A DNA stretch of 64,000 bases, from contig SOJX01000065.1 of NCBI GenBank assembly GCA_004376375.1, forward strand, positions 1 to 64,000, written 5' to 3'. This document shows, piece by piece, positions 14,479-23,527 of the stretch. Position 1 is the stretch's first letter; each line of letters starts with the position of its first letter. The position numbers and the translations under genes are program-made. A model generated the notes under the pieces. It ran no database searches, had not been told where the DNA came from, and was given only the letters and a program-made list of their open reading frames with translations. The stretch comes from Planctomycetota bacterium (GTDB taxonomy: Bacteria > Planctomycetota > E44-bin39).

Positions 14479-16239
14479 GTGCCTTCAGTACCTGATCCCA
14501 CTCTCCTGACAAGATTTAAAGTAATACTCGGTGAGATATCGGAAGAAGTTTCCGACCTTATCCTGCGGCTGCTTTACAACGAATATGCCCGGCGCACGGA
14601 GGAAGTCGATTTTGAACCCGGTGACGTTACCGCGGGCGAGCGCTCCGAGGCGACGGCCGCCCTCTGCGAAGAACTCGATGTCACGTACAATCCGGAGACT
14701 ACGGAACTGGAACTGGATTCGATTGTGTCGGCAAACCTGGGCAGGACGCTTGTTGCGCTCTGGAACTGGCTCGTTGAGGCGACGCCGCACGATGAGGAAG
14801 AGCACTGGAAGGCGCGTACGGTATCGGAAGCCGCGCATTTTCTTTCCAGCTTTTCCCCCGGGGTACGGGCGCAGTTCCTGTACGCCTTTCCTCCGGAAGA
14901 AACCACGGGTATCCTGGACAGATTTCCCAAGCAGGAGAGGATAACCGTCTTCAGGGAACTGGGCAAGGTTGAGGCCTATTACGGGACTGACGCTGAGCGG
15001 CTCAAGCAGATTTACGATCTATTGGTTATCGATGAGCCTACGCTTGCGGCCAGCCGTGGGATCCAGGACGTTTTCGACCAGCTCGAACGGCTTGACCGAA
15101 AGCTGATTGGAAGACTTTCGAAGCTCGCAGCCATGTTCGGCCAGGTGCTGGAAGTTTCACCGGGCAGGGCAAAGCGGGTGCTTGAAGTGCTGAACAACAC
15201 CGAAGTGGTGACAATGGCATCGGGTTGCAGCCGGACGCTGCGGCGCGTCCTGTTGTCCGAAACGCCGGTCGAGCGGATATCGACCGTTCGAAAAGAACTT
15301 TGCGAAATCGGACCTACGGATATTGGTACCGCGGCCTCCGCCCGCCTGCTTGTCGTGGAGGCGCTCAGGCGGCTTTCCAAGAAGAGCCAGTTCTGGGGTT
15401 ATGTCCGCGGCGAGCGCATTGTCGGCTGCCCGAAGTGCGGGCGGACCTTTGCCGTGCCGGTGGCGAGGAAGCGGGTCGTCGCGAAATGCCCGCATTGCGA
15501 TGAAACGCGGATAATAAAACCGATCAGGAAGACCGAGCAGCTTATGATTCCGCGGATCGATTCGGGCAAGGGTGCCAGGCCCGCTATCAAAAACGTGACG
15601 ACTGATGAGCTTGACGGCTACATCCGCGACGTCGAGATAGACCTGAAGCTGATAAGGCGCCAGGAGAGGCTCAAAAAATCCGCTCCCTCGCAACAAAGGG
15701 AACAGGAAACGGCTCTGCGGGATCTTTTCGAAACGTTTGCAATCAACATGAAAGACCTGTTCTTTATTCACCTTTCAAAAAAGCTCAACATGGTTGTCGA
15801 GAACGTGCGACAGGATACATTTGAGAGTTTCGTGCTGCCGAACCGCTCCGGCACGAAGATTTATATAATGGCTGATCCGGTTCACGGGGCAAAGTTTCTC
15901 CTGGACCTTGATCCGCCCGTCGTCAGCGCGCTGCTTTCCGTTCTGCGGGAGCGGATAAAAGACGGTTTCCTGATAGAGTCTTCGCCTGAAAGGCGGGTAT
16001 TTCATTACTTCCTCGATATTTTCAATCGCGCTCTGAAGACGATCGAGCCCCGTAACCGCCGCTTTGATTTCAGGATGGCGGCTTTTTACGACTCGATAAC
16101 CAAGGTAGGCGAATTTCGCCCGAACGAGCAGGTTACGGAGGTTACTTTCACTGCCGGGCCTGCCGGTGAAGCGGGAACGATGAGGGCGATATTCCCCGAT
16201 CATCTATTGCACGGTTTTACCTTCCCTTCCGGCTCATAA
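14479..16239 (+). CDS. FliG-like / zinc-ribbon / FliM-like fusion protein
   Basis: 586 aa. GTG start with GAGGTA eight bases upstream. Residues about 118-160 (AAHFLSSFSPGVRAQFLYAF, then PPEETTGILDRFPKQERI) follow the FliG middle-domain ARM pattern. Residues about 228-312 (SPGRAKRVLEVLNNTEVV, then TVRKELCEIGPTDI and VVEALRRLSKK) match the FliG C-terminal domain position for position, including the 'lrkeleeiGP..l..ve.a...ive..r.L' helices. Residues about 315-342 form a zinc ribbon (CPKCGRTF ... CPHCDE). Residues about 427-586 resemble the FliM middle domain: an LPNRSGTKIYIMADPVHGA strand, LLDLDPPVVSALLSVL, and PNEQVTEVTFTAGPAGEAGT leading to MRAIFPDHLL. No CheY-binding N-peptide and no FliN domain are seen, and no flagellar gene lies in the window. 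Assignment is by eye; the FliG-C part is the strongest. Confidence 0.6.
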   Translation: MPSVPDPTLLTRFKVILGEISEEVSDLILRLLYNEYARRTEEVDFEPGDVTAGERSEATAALCEELDVTYNPETTELELDSIVSANLGRTLVALWNWLVEATPHDEEEHWKARTVSEAAHFLSSFSPGVRAQFLYAFPPEETTGILDRFPKQERITVFRELGKVEAYYGTDAERLKQIYDLLVIDEPTLAASRGIQDVFDQLERLDRKLIGRLSKLAAMFGQVLEVSPGRAKRVLEVLNNTEVVTMASGCSRTLRRVLLSETPVERISTVRKELCEIGPTDIGTAASARLLVVEALRRLSKKSQFWGYVRGERIVGCPKCGRTFAVPVARKRVVAKCPHCDETRIIKPIRKTEQLMIPRIDSGKGARPAIKNVTTDELDGYIRDVEIDLKLIRRQERLKKSAPSQQREQETALRDLFETFAINMKDLFFIHLSKKLNMVVENVRQDTFESFVLPNRSGTKIYIMADPVHGAKFLLDLDPPVVSALLSVLRERIKDGFLIESSPERRVFHYFLDIFNRALKTIEPRNRRFDFRMAAFYDSITKVGEFRPNEQVTEVTFTAGPAGEAGTMRAIFPDHLLHGFTFPSGS

Positions 16240-16255
16240 GGCGCCGCGTATCCGC

Positions 16256-16285
16256 TTGACGCGCGGTCGCTTGTTTTGTTAGACT
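16256..16285 (+). promoter_or_regulatory. Candidate sigma-70 promoter of the malic-enzyme-like gene
   Basis: TTGACG at 16256-16261 and TAGACT at 16280-16285 with an 18-bp spacer, 65 bases before the ATG at 16350. The same TAGACT -10 appears before the 1160 lipoprotein. Confidence 0.4.
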
Positions 16286-16349
16286 CCAGTACAGGAAGAA
16301 AGTATTCTTTCGGAACTGCCAATCGCTGTACGGGTGGAAGGGAGCCGGC

Positions 16350-17735
16350 ATGGGTGTTAGAAAGAGCACCGATTATCGCAAACACACGGAGCGGGTAATC
16401 CGCACCCTCCGCCTTGTCATAAAAAACAAGCCGGGAAACTTTGCGAAGATTGCGAAGGTTATCGGGGATGCCGGCGTTCTGATCGGCGACGTCACTCGCC
16501 TGCGCGTTGATCCGAATTACATTGTCCGCGATGTCACCGTCATGGCAAAGGCCGAGAGCGTAATAGACCTGCTTGTCGGTGAGATCGAGGCCCTCCCGGG
16601 CGTTCGCGTAACCGATGTTCTTACCGACGCGCTCGAGGTGCGCAGGGGCGGCCTTCTCGGCACGGCGACCCGGGCGGAAGTTTCCTCGCTGGAAGATTTT
16701 CACAAAGTAATAATGCCGGGCGTATATGAGGCCTGCGAATACCTGGCAAAGACCCCCGGGGACGTCGAGGTTTTTACCGGCAAGCGGCATATGGTTGCGA
16801 TTGCGTCAAACGGGACGCTGATGCCCGGCGCAAGGCAGGAAGCGCCCGAGGCGTGTCTTCCTCTGCTCGAGGCAAAGGGGCTGGTGCTGCACCAGCTTTC
16901 AGGCCTCAATGCGGTGCCGCTCGTCATAGCCCTCGATGAGTATTACGGTTTCGTTAACATAATTACTCATATCGCCCGGACGTTCGGCGCGCTGATGCTG
17001 ACGGGTATTGCTCCGCCGAACTGCCTCCAGATCGAACAGCGGCTCAAGGACGCCCTGCCGATACCGGTTTTTCACGATGACAGCAACGGTGTTGCAACGG
17101 CTGTTCTCGGTGTGCTTATCGCCGGCCTTGAGCGCGTTCGGAAATTAGCGGGAGACGTATCCGTCTGCATCGGCGGGTGCGGCGTCGCCGGGCCTGCAAT
17201 TGCGCGACTTCTCAGCGCTTATGGTTTTCAGGATATAGTCGTTGTCGATCGCAGGGGAGCTCTTTATAAAGGCCGTAAAGGCGATGAAGGGACCCACAAG
17301 GCCGAACTCGGCGCAGTAACGAACACGTTCTTCCAGAAGGGAAACCTGCGCGACGTGATAAAAAGCAAGGATGTTTTCGTTGGAATTTCCAAGGCGGGCG
17401 CGCTTACAAAAAATATGATCAAGTCGATGGCCAAGAATCCAATCATTCTCGCGCTTTCCATTCCCCAGGCTGAAATCGAGCCCCATGAGGCATACAAGGC
17501 CGGTGCGGCGGTTGCAGTGGATGCGCACACATGTGCGACGGCGCTTTCATATCCGGGAATCCTGGCTGGTGCGATTGCCGCGAAGACGAAACATATTACA
17601 GACAAAATGATGATAGCTGCATCCGAGGCCCTGGCAACGTGTGCGAAGGACATCGACGCGGTCGTTCCGCCGATGTTTGACACCAGCGTGCATCAGGCCG
17701 TCTGTAAAGCGGTATGCGACGCTGCAATAAAATAA
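16350..17735 (+). CDS. ACT-domain malic-enzyme homologue with altered catalytic residues
   Basis: 461 aa. Residues 17-90 form an ACT domain (TLRLVIKNKPGNFAKIAKVI), as in ACT-fused NAD malic enzymes, followed by the malic-enzyme N domain and a Rossmann domain (VSVCIGGCGVAGPAIARLL, VVDRRGALYKGRK). Yet the conserved active-site motifs differ: the proton-donor motif VYTPGV reads VIMPGV near residue 120 (Tyr lost); the catalytic-lysine motif LFKEF..DAFP reads LHQLSGLNAVP near 180 (Lys lost); the metal motif LEDI reads LTGI near 216 (Glu-Asp lost); HDDQHGTA reads HDDSNGVA; and ANPDPEI reads LSIPQAEI. The fold seems intact but oxidative decarboxylation of malate looks unlikely. A sensor or a different lyase/reductase role is possible. 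GGGAG precedes the ATG. Confidence 0.85.
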   Translation: MGVRKSTDYRKHTERVIRTLRLVIKNKPGNFAKIAKVIGDAGVLIGDVTRLRVDPNYIVRDVTVMAKAESVIDLLVGEIEALPGVRVTDVLTDALEVRRGGLLGTATRAEVSSLEDFHKVIMPGVYEACEYLAKTPGDVEVFTGKRHMVAIASNGTLMPGARQEAPEACLPLLEAKGLVLHQLSGLNAVPLVIALDEYYGFVNIITHIARTFGALMLTGIAPPNCLQIEQRLKDALPIPVFHDDSNGVATAVLGVLIAGLERVRKLAGDVSVCIGGCGVAGPAIARLLSAYGFQDIVVVDRRGALYKGRKGDEGTHKAELGAVTNTFFQKGNLRDVIKSKDVFVGISKAGALTKNMIKSMAKNPIILALSIPQAEIEPHEAYKAGAAVAVDAHTCATALSYPGILAGAIAAKTKHITDKMMIAASEALATCAKDIDAVVPPMFDTSVHQAVCKAVCDAAIK

Positions 17736-17827
17736 GGTTCATCCGGCTGAAACGCACCTGCCCGCATTTTTCCTCACTCAAACTTACGGATGAGCCTTAA
17801 CCCTTTGATATTCCGTGAATTATATAT

Positions 17828-17852
17828 GACTACCTTGCATTGCAAGGTAGTC
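17828..17852. repeat. Perfect 12-bp inverted repeat
   Basis: GACTACCTTGCA and TGCAAGGTAGTC separated by one T. There is no T-run after it, so it is not a standard terminator, and its loop is too short for a stable RNA hairpin without opening. It could be a protein-binding palindrome. The remainder of the 17736-18110 gap holds no supportable gene. Confidence 0.6.
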
Positions 17853-18110
17853 AAAGGAAAATCAGTACAAAACGGTATGCAACGATTCTCCGGTCACCGC
17901 GTTCAAAGGCAGGATACTTTCAAGACCCGGTAAGCGGCGGACGGCGCACACAGGAAGGACAGATGAATAAATATCGTGTTACCCCATCCTCTCTGGCAGC
18001 AATGAGTTGCGCATACAAATAGGTGGCTGTCCCCTATTTCTCTATTTCTCCCAGCTTTTGTTTTAGCTCAGACTGATATATCTTAGTATCTTTAATGGTT
18101 TTTTTGTATT

Positions 18111-18881
18111 TTATTTCTTTTTAAGAAGATAGTTCGGGTTTTTTACGACGAGTTCATATTTTGCTCCGCGAAGGACTTCCTCAACAACTTTGCATACTTC
18201 CCAGTCTGAATCATCGCTTGAATCATCGAAAAGAATATAACCGCCTTTGGCAAGGAAACGGTCAGTATTTTCAAAGTCGCGGCGGGCGTAGTCATATGTG
18301 TGATTGCCGTCAATAAAGCAGAAACCAATCTCGCCACCCAGCCTCACCCTTTTTCCGAAAAAATCAACACATTCTTTGGACTTGCCCCATGCCTCGAAAA
18401 ACTCGTCAGAGAACATCTCAATCGTATGGGGCATATCGTCCTCGCTAAAAGTTTTGACGTTTCTTTCAAACGTTTTCATAACGAAGTCGCGGTACTCCTC
18501 ATACGTAATGGAGGAGTCACTAATTCTACCACCTTTTTCAGCGCCTTCGAACTCCCAGCGGTCGCAAGTGAAGAAGGGAGTCTTGACCGAATGCTTCCGC
18601 TTGTAATAGGTGATAATATTTGTGGAAAGCCCACAAAATGAGCCGACCTCAACGATGACCGAATCTTTTGGCAAGTTCTTAATCGAAAAATCAATGCAGA
18701 AAAGGTTCCCCCTGTTCAGCATTCCTGCGTTTGCAAACGCAAGCCAGTTGATGTATGTGTCAGATATATCGATAAATTCTTTTTTCTTTTTTAGCTTAAT
18801 AAGAAGTTTTTCCAATATGGCAATTTTCAGCCCTTTGAGCCCCCCCTCTTTGATGATTTTCCTTACATTGCTAATCTTCAT
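18111..18881 (-). CDS. Class I SAM-dependent methyltransferase (Methyltransf_24 / CmcI-MacO-like)
   Basis: 256 aa. Motif I is VIVEVGSFCGLSTNIITYY (about residues 74-92). The later FCFIDGNHTYDYARRDFE block (IDG.H.Y..v..D) and GGYILFDDSSDDSDW are typical of the sugar or small-molecule O-methyltransferases of this group, where the Asp/His residues bind a divalent metal. The C-terminus KYELVVKNPNYLLKKK is basic. The gene is AT-rich relative to flanks, like many cell-surface polysaccharide genes acquired by transfer, but no glycan cluster surrounds it. The ATG at 18881 lacks a clear ribosome site. Confidence 0.8.
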   Translation of the reverse strand: MKISNVRKIIKEGGLKGLKIAILEKLLIKLKKKKEFIDISDTYINWLAFANAGMLNRGNLFCIDFSIKNLPKDSVIVEVGSFCGLSTNIITYYKRKHSVKTPFFTCDRWEFEGAEKGGRISDSSITYEEYRDFVMKTFERNVKTFSEDDMPHTIEMFSDEFFEAWGKSKECVDFFGKRVRLGGEIGFCFIDGNHTYDYARRDFENTDRFLAKGGYILFDDSSDDSDWEVCKVVEEVLRGAKYELVVKNPNYLLKKK

Positions 18882-19372
18882 TTATTTCCTTTTACGAAAT
18901 ACTGATTTTCCATTGTTCATCGTCGCGAAAGATGGACTGCAAATTGATATAAGCCGAGATTTTCCAGATAGAATTCTCCGCGACCGCCGCGGCGTAATTC
19001 TCTTGTATTTTACTTCTACATACTGGTTGCCGCAAGCAAATTCAAAGCCGGAATGCCTGTTTCGGCTCCGGGGAAACAAGGCGGAAAACAAGGGACGAAA
19101 ACAAGGGACAGGCACCTATTATTCTCCGAAACTCATTGGCATGTAAGGAGTTGTGGAACGCGGCTTCAAACCCCTGGTTTTGCCTCTGTAAAAGGAACGC
19201 ATTCCAATTGTCAATACAACATGAAATACCGGGTTTTCCAACCGCTATCCACTGATAAGTCGTGAGTCCTGAGTCGTGCGTCGTGAGCCTTATATCCTGC
19301 ATCCATGAAACCAGGTGCGCTTCAGTCGGATGAGCCCTCTTTTCTTCCTTCTTCCTTCATCCTTCATACTTC
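18882..19372. repeat. Gene-free gap with two heptad arrays
   Basis: This 490-base gap carries a heptamer array at 19256-19292 (AGTCGTG, AGTCCTG, AGTCGTG, CGTCGTG) and a second at 19335-19376 (CTTCCTT, CATCCTT, CATACTT). The second is the reverse complement of the ATGAAGG family also seen at 63743, and it runs into the TAG stop of the next gene. Nothing else could be supported. Confidence 0.65.
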
Positions 19373-19942
19373 CTACAACATTATCCCGTTCACTGAATTG
19401 CCGTCGTCTTCACCGCTGTCGATTACTATCGGGTTGATTGTGATTTCAACCAGCTCGGTCGAGGCGTCGTTCATGCGGGTTTCAAGCGACCTGACCGTTT
19501 GGGCAGACATGCCGGTGAGCTCGTTCAGCTTGGCGCCGATTACCCCGTCATCGGCGGCTTCGGCCATCTCACCGTAGAGCTTTACGGTGATCTGTTCGAG
19601 GACTAACGCAAATTCAAAGACCTGACTGATGCTCTGGAGAGTATTGAGAAGTGCTTCCAGGTTCTGCGGTTTTATTAACATGGAAAGCCGCTTAATGGCT
19701 TCGAGGAACTTGGGGTATATTTCAGTTCCGTCGAAAGAGGCAGGCAGTTCCGGAGTATTCTCGAAATCATAGAAAACTTCCACCAGCTCGGCCAGGCGGC
19801 GGTTTTGTTCGTCGGCGAGCTGGGTGAAGACGGGCTCGAAAACAGTTCCCAGAGTCATCCGCTCGAGGTATTCGAGAAGCTGCTGCCGCGTACCCTCGTA
19901 CTCGACAGCCATCGTGCGTAGAAAGATCGAGTTAAGCTGCAA
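19373..19942 (-). CDS. Hypothetical helical protein
   Basis: 189 aa, almost wholly helical by eye, with repeated acidic/leucine-rich stretches (LAELVEVFYDFENTPELP, LEALLNTLQSISQVFEFALV, TGMSAQTVRSLETRM). No signal peptide, membrane segment or recognised family. The ATG at 19942 may be replaced by one at 19909 (MAVEYEGTRQ); neither has a strong ribosome site. The stop codon is the last unit of a heptad repeat. The 19943-20289 gap upstream shows only a short GTTGT-TCT-ACAAC hairpin near 20241. Confidence 0.6.
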   Translation of the reverse strand: MQLNSIFLRTMAVEYEGTRQQLLEYLERMTLGTVFEPVFTQLADEQNRRLAELVEVFYDFENTPELPASFDGTEIYPKFLEAIKRLSMLIKPQNLEALLNTLQSISQVFEFALVLEQITVKLYGEMAEAADDGVIGAKLNELTGMSAQTVRSLETRMNDASTELVEITINPIVIDSGEDDGNSVNGIML

Positions 19943-20289
19943 AGTTCACTCCAATCCTCACTATAAAGAATATATCCTCTTTAGCCGGTTCTGTCAACCT
20001 TGTAACCGGCGGGTGATGCTCAGGCCGTATATGTTTGTGTCTTCCTTTTTTTATTATCCTTCCATGTTTCCTGACTCCGGTTTCGGTTGGATTTCAATGA
20101 GGTTGCGGTTGAAAGTCTTTCCATGACCGTTATATGCATAAGTTTTGTGATTGCGAGTGCACGCAGGATACAAAAACCGCTTTTTGTTTGTTTTTCAAAC
20201 GGATTTTTCATTGACGCGAACGGCAGGATGGTTAAAATAGTTGTTCTACAACCAACTCATAACCACGTTTGCACAGGAAAGCACCCACC

Positions 20290-21345
20290 ATGAAACAGGA
20301 AGAAATCAAGGTCGATGGTTACGAGCAGGTAGTGAAGTGTGTTGACGGGAAGAGCGGCCTGCGTGCAATAATAGCAATCCATGATACGACGCTGGGGCCC
20401 GCGCTCGGCGGCATGAGGATGTGGCCGTATACGAAGGAAGAAGACGCCCTGACCGACGTGCTCAGGCTTTCGCGCGGTATGACGTATAAGTCCGCGGTTG
20501 CGGACTGCGGCCTGGGAGGCGGGAAATCCGTCATTATCGGCGATTCCCGCAAGGACAAAACGCCCGAGCTTTTCATGGCGATGGGCGAGTTTGTCGAAAG
20601 CCTCGACGGACGCTACATCACGGCCGAGGACGTTGGCACCTCCGTTGAGGACATGACGCACGTGTATAAGAAAACCAAGCACGTTACCGGCCTTTCAAGG
20701 GAAGTCGGCTCGTCGGGGGATCCGTCCCCGTTTACGGCACATGGAATTTTTCTGGGAATAAAGGTATCATGCAAAGAAAAATATGGTTCCGATGATGTCG
20801 AGGGAAAGGTTATCGCGGTTCAGGGGCTGGGGCATGTCGGCTGGTATATCTGCCAATTCCTCGCGGAAGCAGGCGCCGGGCTGGTGGTCACGGATATTTC
20901 CGCCGGGCTTGTCGGAAAGTCCGTAAAGGAATTCAAGGCCGATGCGGTGGACGCCGACGTCATCTATGACGTCGAATGCGATGTTTTCTGCCCCTGCGCG
21001 CTCGGCGCCATCATCAACGACGATACCATAAACCGCTTCAAGTGCGGTATAATCGCCGGGGCCGCCAACAACCAGCTTCATGACATCGACATGCACGGAA
21101 AAATGCTGCGCGATCGCGACATCCTGTACGCGCCGGATTACGTTATCAACTCCGGAGGCCTTATCAACGTCTCAATGGAATTGGAGCCCAGCGGCTATAA
21201 TGAAGAAAAGAGCCGCGCAAAGATCAGTAACATCCCGAAAGCGCTTGAAGAGTGTTACCGCATCGCAAAAGAAGAAGGTATCTCAACCGCTGCTGCAGCG
21301 GACCATCTTGCGGAAGCACGTATCGCTGCAGGCAAAAAATCCTAA
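20290..21345 (+). CDS. Leucine/valine/phenylalanine-type amino acid dehydrogenase
   Basis: 351 aa, the usual length for leucine dehydrogenases. It reversibly deaminates branched-chain amino acids to 2-oxo acids with NAD. Visible motifs: GPALGGMRMW near residue 37; GMTYKSAVADCGLGGGKSVI with the catalytic Lys near residue 70; AEDVGTSVEDM carrying the catalytic Asp; the Rossmann GLGHVGWYICQFL; and CPCALGAIINDDTI with GAANNQL. The ATG at 20290 follows AGGAAAG; a GTG-like upstream frame start is less likely. It could supply 2-oxoacids or aldehydes to a ferredoxin-linked route with the AOR, but that link is inference. Confidence 0.92.
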   Translation: MKQEEIKVDGYEQVVKCVDGKSGLRAIIAIHDTTLGPALGGMRMWPYTKEEDALTDVLRLSRGMTYKSAVADCGLGGGKSVIIGDSRKDKTPELFMAMGEFVESLDGRYITAEDVGTSVEDMTHVYKKTKHVTGLSREVGSSGDPSPFTAHGIFLGIKVSCKEKYGSDDVEGKVIAVQGLGHVGWYICQFLAEAGAGLVVTDISAGLVGKSVKEFKADAVDADVIYDVECDVFCPCALGAIINDDTINRFKCGIIAGAANNQLHDIDMHGKMLRDRDILYAPDYVINSGGLINVSMELEPSGYNEEKSRAKISNIPKALEECYRIAKEEGISTAAAADHLAEARIAAGKKS

Positions 21346-21442
21346 CACCATTATCACGATTTGCGTATAATATCATGGATAAACCGCTTGAAAAAAGCCG
21401 GTAAAGTGTGCAAGTATGCAGGCCGGATGAGGAGTATTCAAA

Positions 21443-22945
21443 ATGAACCGCCGTATCCCATGGTCAACCGTTATTCTCGTCGCCGTTGCGGCATTCTGTG
21501 CGGCAGTTGTCCTTTATGAGAACCTTGGCACCGCCGCCGACCGCGCCGAAAAGATCGAGCGCGACAAGCTGCTTGTAGATATCGCCAAAATGGAGGACAT
21601 CTCGAAAGCTTTCGTCGCCGTTGCGTCGGCGCTCAAACCCAGCGTCGTCTCCATAACGACGATTTCAAAGCCGGTTAATTTCCCGTTTACGAACGATCCG
21701 CGATTCAAACGGTTTTACGGCCGTATTCCCGGCAAGGAAGGCGCCGGCTCCGGCGTGATCGTCTCCGAGGACGGGTATATCCTTACAAACAACCACGTCG
21801 TCAGGGGCGGCGACATGATAAACGTGAAGCTCGCCGACAAGCGGGAGTTCAAGGCGAGCGTGGTCGGCACCGATGCGAAGACCGACCTCGCGCTTCTGAA
21901 GATAAACGCCGAAGGCCTTATCCCGGCGCCGCTGGGCGATTCCGATTCGTTGCGCCCGGGGCAATGGGTTATCGCCATCGGCAAGCCGTTTGGACTCGAG
22001 CAGACGGTGACGGCCGGCATTGTTTCCGCGCTCCACCGCAGCAAGGTGGGCGTCGCAGATTACGAGAATTTCATACAGACCGATGTTTCCCTTAACCCGG
22101 GTAGTTCGGGTGGGCCGCTTATTAATCTGAAAGGCAAGGTCGTCGGCCTGAATACTGCCATTGCCACTGCCACGAGGTCAGACCGCTACCAGGGAATCGG
22201 TTTTGCAATACCGATGAACCTGGCCAAACGCGTCATGGACAAACTGAAGGCCGAGGGACGCGTGCGCAGGGCCTACATGGGCGTGTTTATAGCTGATATA
22301 GATGACGTTCCCGATGGAGTTATTGAGGCGTCAGGTTTTAAAGAGGGGGGCGGCGCGTACATTACTGACATTGTTCCCGATGGCCCCGCGGAGAAAGCCG
22401 GGTTCAAAAAGGGCGATATCGTTATCGAGCTCAACGGCAAGAAGGTTGCGACAAAAGACCAGTTCAGAAACCTTATATCGACTTCGGAGATCGGCGAAGA
22501 AGTCACGATGAAAGTTTTCCGCGGCGGCTCTGAACTGACATTGAAGGTCACACTTGCTTCTCTTGAAGACGCCGATATCCTGCCACGGAGGCTTACGCCG
22601 CAGCCGCCGAAGATACTTACTCCTCCGCAGCCGAGGCGAAAACATTCAACAACAACCAGGGTACGCAAACCGATCGGCGTGGGCATCGACGACATTACTC
22701 CCGGGCTTGCTAAAAAGACGGGAATAAGTGTCGGCGGCGGCGTTTACGTAGGCGACGTTCTTGCCGGCTCTTTTGCAGAAGACCGCGGCATCAAGGTCGG
22801 GGACGTTATTCTGGAAGTCAACGGCAGGAAGACCGGCAACAGCGACAAGTTCGCATTGGCGATTAGAATGGCCGCTTCAGCGAAAAGTATCAGTTTCATG
22901 ATTGCCCGTAAAGGCTCAACATTGCAGATTCACTCTGCCTGGTAA
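21443..22945 (+). CDS. DegP/HtrA-type periplasmic serine protease with two PDZ domains
   Basis: 500 aa. A signal anchor covers about residues 7-25 (TVILVAVAAFCAAVVLY). The trypsin-like domain has all triad blocks: TNNHVV (His), DAKTDLALLKI (Asp) and NPGSSGGPL (Ser, near residue 220; the usual GNSGG is GSSGG here). PDZ1 spans about 275-375 (YMGVFIADIDDV, AGFKKGDIVIELNGKKV) and PDZ2 about 410-500 (GVGIDDITPGLAKKTG, VGDVILEVNGRKTG). A proline-rich linker joins them. It degrades or refolds misfolded envelope proteins. GAGG precedes the ATG. Confidence 0.95.
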   Translation: MNRRIPWSTVILVAVAAFCAAVVLYENLGTAADRAEKIERDKLLVDIAKMEDISKAFVAVASALKPSVVSITTISKPVNFPFTNDPRFKRFYGRIPGKEGAGSGVIVSEDGYILTNNHVVRGGDMINVKLADKREFKASVVGTDAKTDLALLKINAEGLIPAPLGDSDSLRPGQWVIAIGKPFGLEQTVTAGIVSALHRSKVGVADYENFIQTDVSLNPGSSGGPLINLKGKVVGLNTAIATATRSDRYQGIGFAIPMNLAKRVMDKLKAEGRVRRAYMGVFIADIDDVPDGVIEASGFKEGGGAYITDIVPDGPAEKAGFKKGDIVIELNGKKVATKDQFRNLISTSEIGEEVTMKVFRGGSELTLKVTLASLEDADILPRRLTPQPPKILTPPQPRRKHSTTTRVRKPIGVGIDDITPGLAKKTGISVGGGVYVGDVLAGSFAEDRGIKVGDVILEVNGRKTGNSDKFALAIRMAASAKSISFMIARKGSTLQIHSAW

Positions 22946-23035
22946 CAACGCTCGATTTAACAAAGTTTATTCTTGAAATCCGGCGCCCGTCCGAGTAGTT
23001 TTGTGTGCAGACAAACCTTCCTTTGCGAGGTTCAG

Positions 23036-23527
23036 ATGACATACTGTCAGCGTGTTTTCTCCCGCAGCGAAAACGTCCCCACGCTTGCCGCTTTACTGGA
23101 TGCGTTCGAAGAGCACGACATAGGGGCGGAGATATCTCACGGGAACGAGCCGGTCGACATGGTTTCGACCAAGTGGACCGATATCCATATAACCTACCAT
23201 ACGGACCGCCGGCCCGTCCGGATTGAGCGCCTTGTAAGCACTGGCGACATAAAGCGCGAGTACGGCGCCTTCCTCGAGGACGTTGCCGAAAAACCCGATT
23301 CTCCGGAAAAGCGCGATGTTATAGCCCAGCTCGAGGCAAGCTCCCAGGTCTACGTCTTTACCGTTCCCACCGAAGACATCGCGGAGGACGGGTGGCGGAT
23401 GATGTCGACCGCACAGCAGTTCTTCGTCGAGAACACCGACGGAATCCTCCAGGTCGACGGCGAAGGCTTCTTCTACCTCGACGAGGATACGTTCGACATC
23501 CTTCTGGATATGGAGGAAGAGGAATAA
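23036..23527 (+). CDS. Hypothetical acidic protein
   Basis: 163 aa. The frame is open to 22973, but the ATG at 23036 has GCGAGG upstream and is preferred. The protein is acidic with a very acidic tail (LDMEEEE), alpha/beta by eye (DIHITYHTDRRPVRIERLV, SSQVYVFTVPTEDIAEDGW, GILQVDGEGFFYLDEDTF). No signal, membrane segment or family is recognised. It lies 90 bases after the DegP-like gene, so it may be its operon partner. Confidence 0.7.
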   Translation: MTYCQRVFSRSENVPTLAALLDAFEEHDIGAEISHGNEPVDMVSTKWTDIHITYHTDRRPVRIERLVSTGDIKREYGAFLEDVAEKPDSPEKRDVIAQLEASSQVYVFTVPTEDIAEDGWRMMSTAQQFFVENTDGILQVDGEGFFYLDEDTFDILLDMEEEE

